From Planctomycetota bacterium (GTDB lineage: Bacteria > Planctomycetota > Planctomycetia > Planctomycetales > Planctomycetaceae): a stretch of 5,308 bases of DNA. Where the stretch lies: assembly GCA_013151585.1 (NCBI GenBank), contig JAADHY010000737.1, positions 1-5,308 of the forward strand, in the 5' to 3' direction. The notes beneath the pieces were generated by a model. It was not told where the DNA came from. It saw only the letters and a list, made by a program, of their open reading frames with translations, and ran no database searches. Position numbers and translations under genes: made by a program. Shown here piece by piece: positions 4,412 to 5,308 of the stretch. The number at the start of each line of letters is the position of its first letter. Within the stretch, counting starts at the first letter, position 1.

Positions 4412-5308
4412 ATGAAATCGCCTTTTGCGATCTTTCGGAAACATCAACGTCTGCTCATGGTCCTTCTGGTCGGGCTGGCGATGTTCGCCTTTGTTTTCTT
4501 GGGGAACGTCAGCAACGCCGGCAGCCAGAGCCTGATACCTTTGTTGATGGTGTTGCTGGGGGCGGGAGTGTTTTGGCTGATCGGCACGCAGACGGGCAAG
4601 CCGACCAGCTACGCCCTGTTTGGAGCCATCATTGGGGCCCTCGTCGGCTTGTGGTTTCCTCGGATCGGCGGCCCGGCCGGAGCGGTGGAGACCTCGGTCG
4701 GGTCGATCAGCCCGATGGAACTGCGGCAGCTCGTCCAGCGGCGTCGCTTGGCGAACCAGTTCCTCACCGAAGTCTATCAAGTCGGGTTTCCGTTTCCTTT
4801 TGAGCAAGTGGCGAACAATCCCCAACTGCAGCAGTTAATGCAGCAATTCTGGCAACAGGGGCTAGACAGCGTGTTGTTTCGCATCAATCCGAACAACTCG
4901 CCGGAAGAAGACGTGGTGCTGGGCTACCTGTTGCGTCAAGAGGCCAAACGGCTGGGGGTCACCGTCAGCGACGATGTCATCACGAACCACATCAAGCAGG
5001 TTGCGCGAGGCAAACTGAGCACCGAGCGATTTCGCGAGCTGCTGAAACGTTTCGGCGTGACTGAGCAACAACTTTACGACATCTTACGGGACGAGCTGGT
5101 CGCCCAGCTAACGCTGCAGCTCCTCGCTCCGAACGCGCCCCGTACACCTCAGCAGTTTTGGGAAGACTACCGAAGACTGAACGTGAAGGCTTCGGTCGAG
5201 GTGGCGGCCATTAAGGTCGAAGATTTCTTGCCGCAGATTCCGGACCCGCCCGATTCCGAACTACGCCCCTTCTTCGAAAAGTACAAGGAGCACCTGCCGG
5301 GCGAGTTA
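4412..5308 (+). CDS. Membrane-anchored SurA/PpiD-like chaperone or peptidyl-prolyl isomerase, 3'-truncated
   Basis: The first 299 residues are present and the frame is open to the window edge. Residues 1-13 are short and basic. Three hydrophobic segments follow at about 14-32, 41-58 and 66-82. Charges suggest N-terminus in and the large domain outside the membrane. From about residue 97 to 245 is a helical SurA_N/PpiD-like chaperone domain: ISPMELRQLVQRR, then LLRQEAKRLGVTVSDDVI (173-190) and FRELLKRFGVTEQQL (207-221), the typical register of SurA/PpiD/trigger-factor-like proteins. Residues 258-299 start the next module (NVKASVEVAAIKV, then acidic helices) as in PpiD. The family folds exported proteins at the outer face of the inner membrane. 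Any parvulin PPIase domain would lie beyond the window, so catalytic activity cannot be judged. The ATG at 4412 has AGGA at 4400-4403, eight bases upstream. One anchor is usual for PpiD; three is odd. Confidence 0.8.
   Translation, partial: MKSPFAIFRKHQRLLMVLLVGLAMFAFVFLGNVSNAGSQSLIPLLMVLLGAGVFWLIGTQTGKPTSYALFGAIIGALVGLWFPRIGGPAGAVETSVGSISPMELRQLVQRRRLANQFLTEVYQVGFPFPFEQVANNPQLQQLMQQFWQQGLDSVLFRINPNNSPEEDVVLGYLLRQEAKRLGVTVSDDVITNHIKQVARGKLSTERFRELLKRFGVTEQQLYDILRDELVAQLTLQLLAPNAPRTPQQFWEDYRRLNVKASVEVAAIKVEDFLPQIPDPPDSELRPFFEKYKEHLPGEL

Noticed and set aside
4218..4415. TTG-started 65-codon frame whose stop overlaps the SurA-like ATG as ATGA
   Set aside because: The ATGA overlap is suggestive of coupling, but the start has no well-placed ribosome site (AAGGAG is 18 nt away) and the Pro/Arg-rich product resembles no protein I know.
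4352..4825. Minus-strand 157-codon frame
   Set aside because: It is mostly antisense to the SurA-like gene, which has a clear domain pattern; the product is low-complexity and charged.
1..5308. CRISPR array, tRNA or rRNA gene, insertion sequence or phage attachment site
   Set aside because: No regularly spaced repeats, tRNA-like cloverleaf, rRNA core sequence, transposase or integrase reading frame was seen on either strand.

Overview
The window looks like GC-rich bacterial chromosome. The three-segment membrane-anchored SurA/PpiD-like protein and the zinc-finger-free topoisomerase I with repeated C-terminal modules remind me of Planctomycetes (Pirellulales-like). This assignment is an impression from protein style, with no marker gene behind it.

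Layout from left to right: (1) the 3' two-thirds of ubiX (flavin prenyltransferase), plus strand, entering from the left edge; (2) a 208-bp gap with a possible sigma70-type promoter and a CCCGGG-based inverted repeat; (3) a two-gene toxin-antitoxin operon, mntA then hepT, overlapping by 14 bp, with the catalytic motifs of both partners intact; (4) a 113-bp convergent gap with no clear terminator; (5) a complete topA on the minus strand (867 codons, GTG start); (6) a 415-bp divergent intergenic region rich in inverted repeats and promoter-like elements; (7) the first 299 codons of a membrane-anchored SurA/PpiD-type chaperone or peptidyl-prolyl isomerase, plus strand, running off the right edge.

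ubiX, topA and the SurA-like gene are housekeeping functions: prenylated-FMN synthesis, DNA relaxation and envelope protein folding. They share no obvious pathway. mntA-hepT is the accessory element, lodged between ubiX and the 3' end of topA. In this family MntA neutralises the HepT RNase by AMPylating a tyrosine in HepT's own active-site motif. Here both the nucleotidyltransferase motif and the target tyrosine are present, so the module is predicted to be functional.

I found no clearly new protein system. The least explained part is the topA/SurA-like divergent region. It combines a good plus-strand promoter about 280 nt ahead of the gene, a second promoter-like site close to the gene, several stem-loops, and a possible pseudoknot. 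It may be a structured leader, a small RNA, or a supercoiling-responsive control region. All of the RNA and promoter claims rest on reading by eye.
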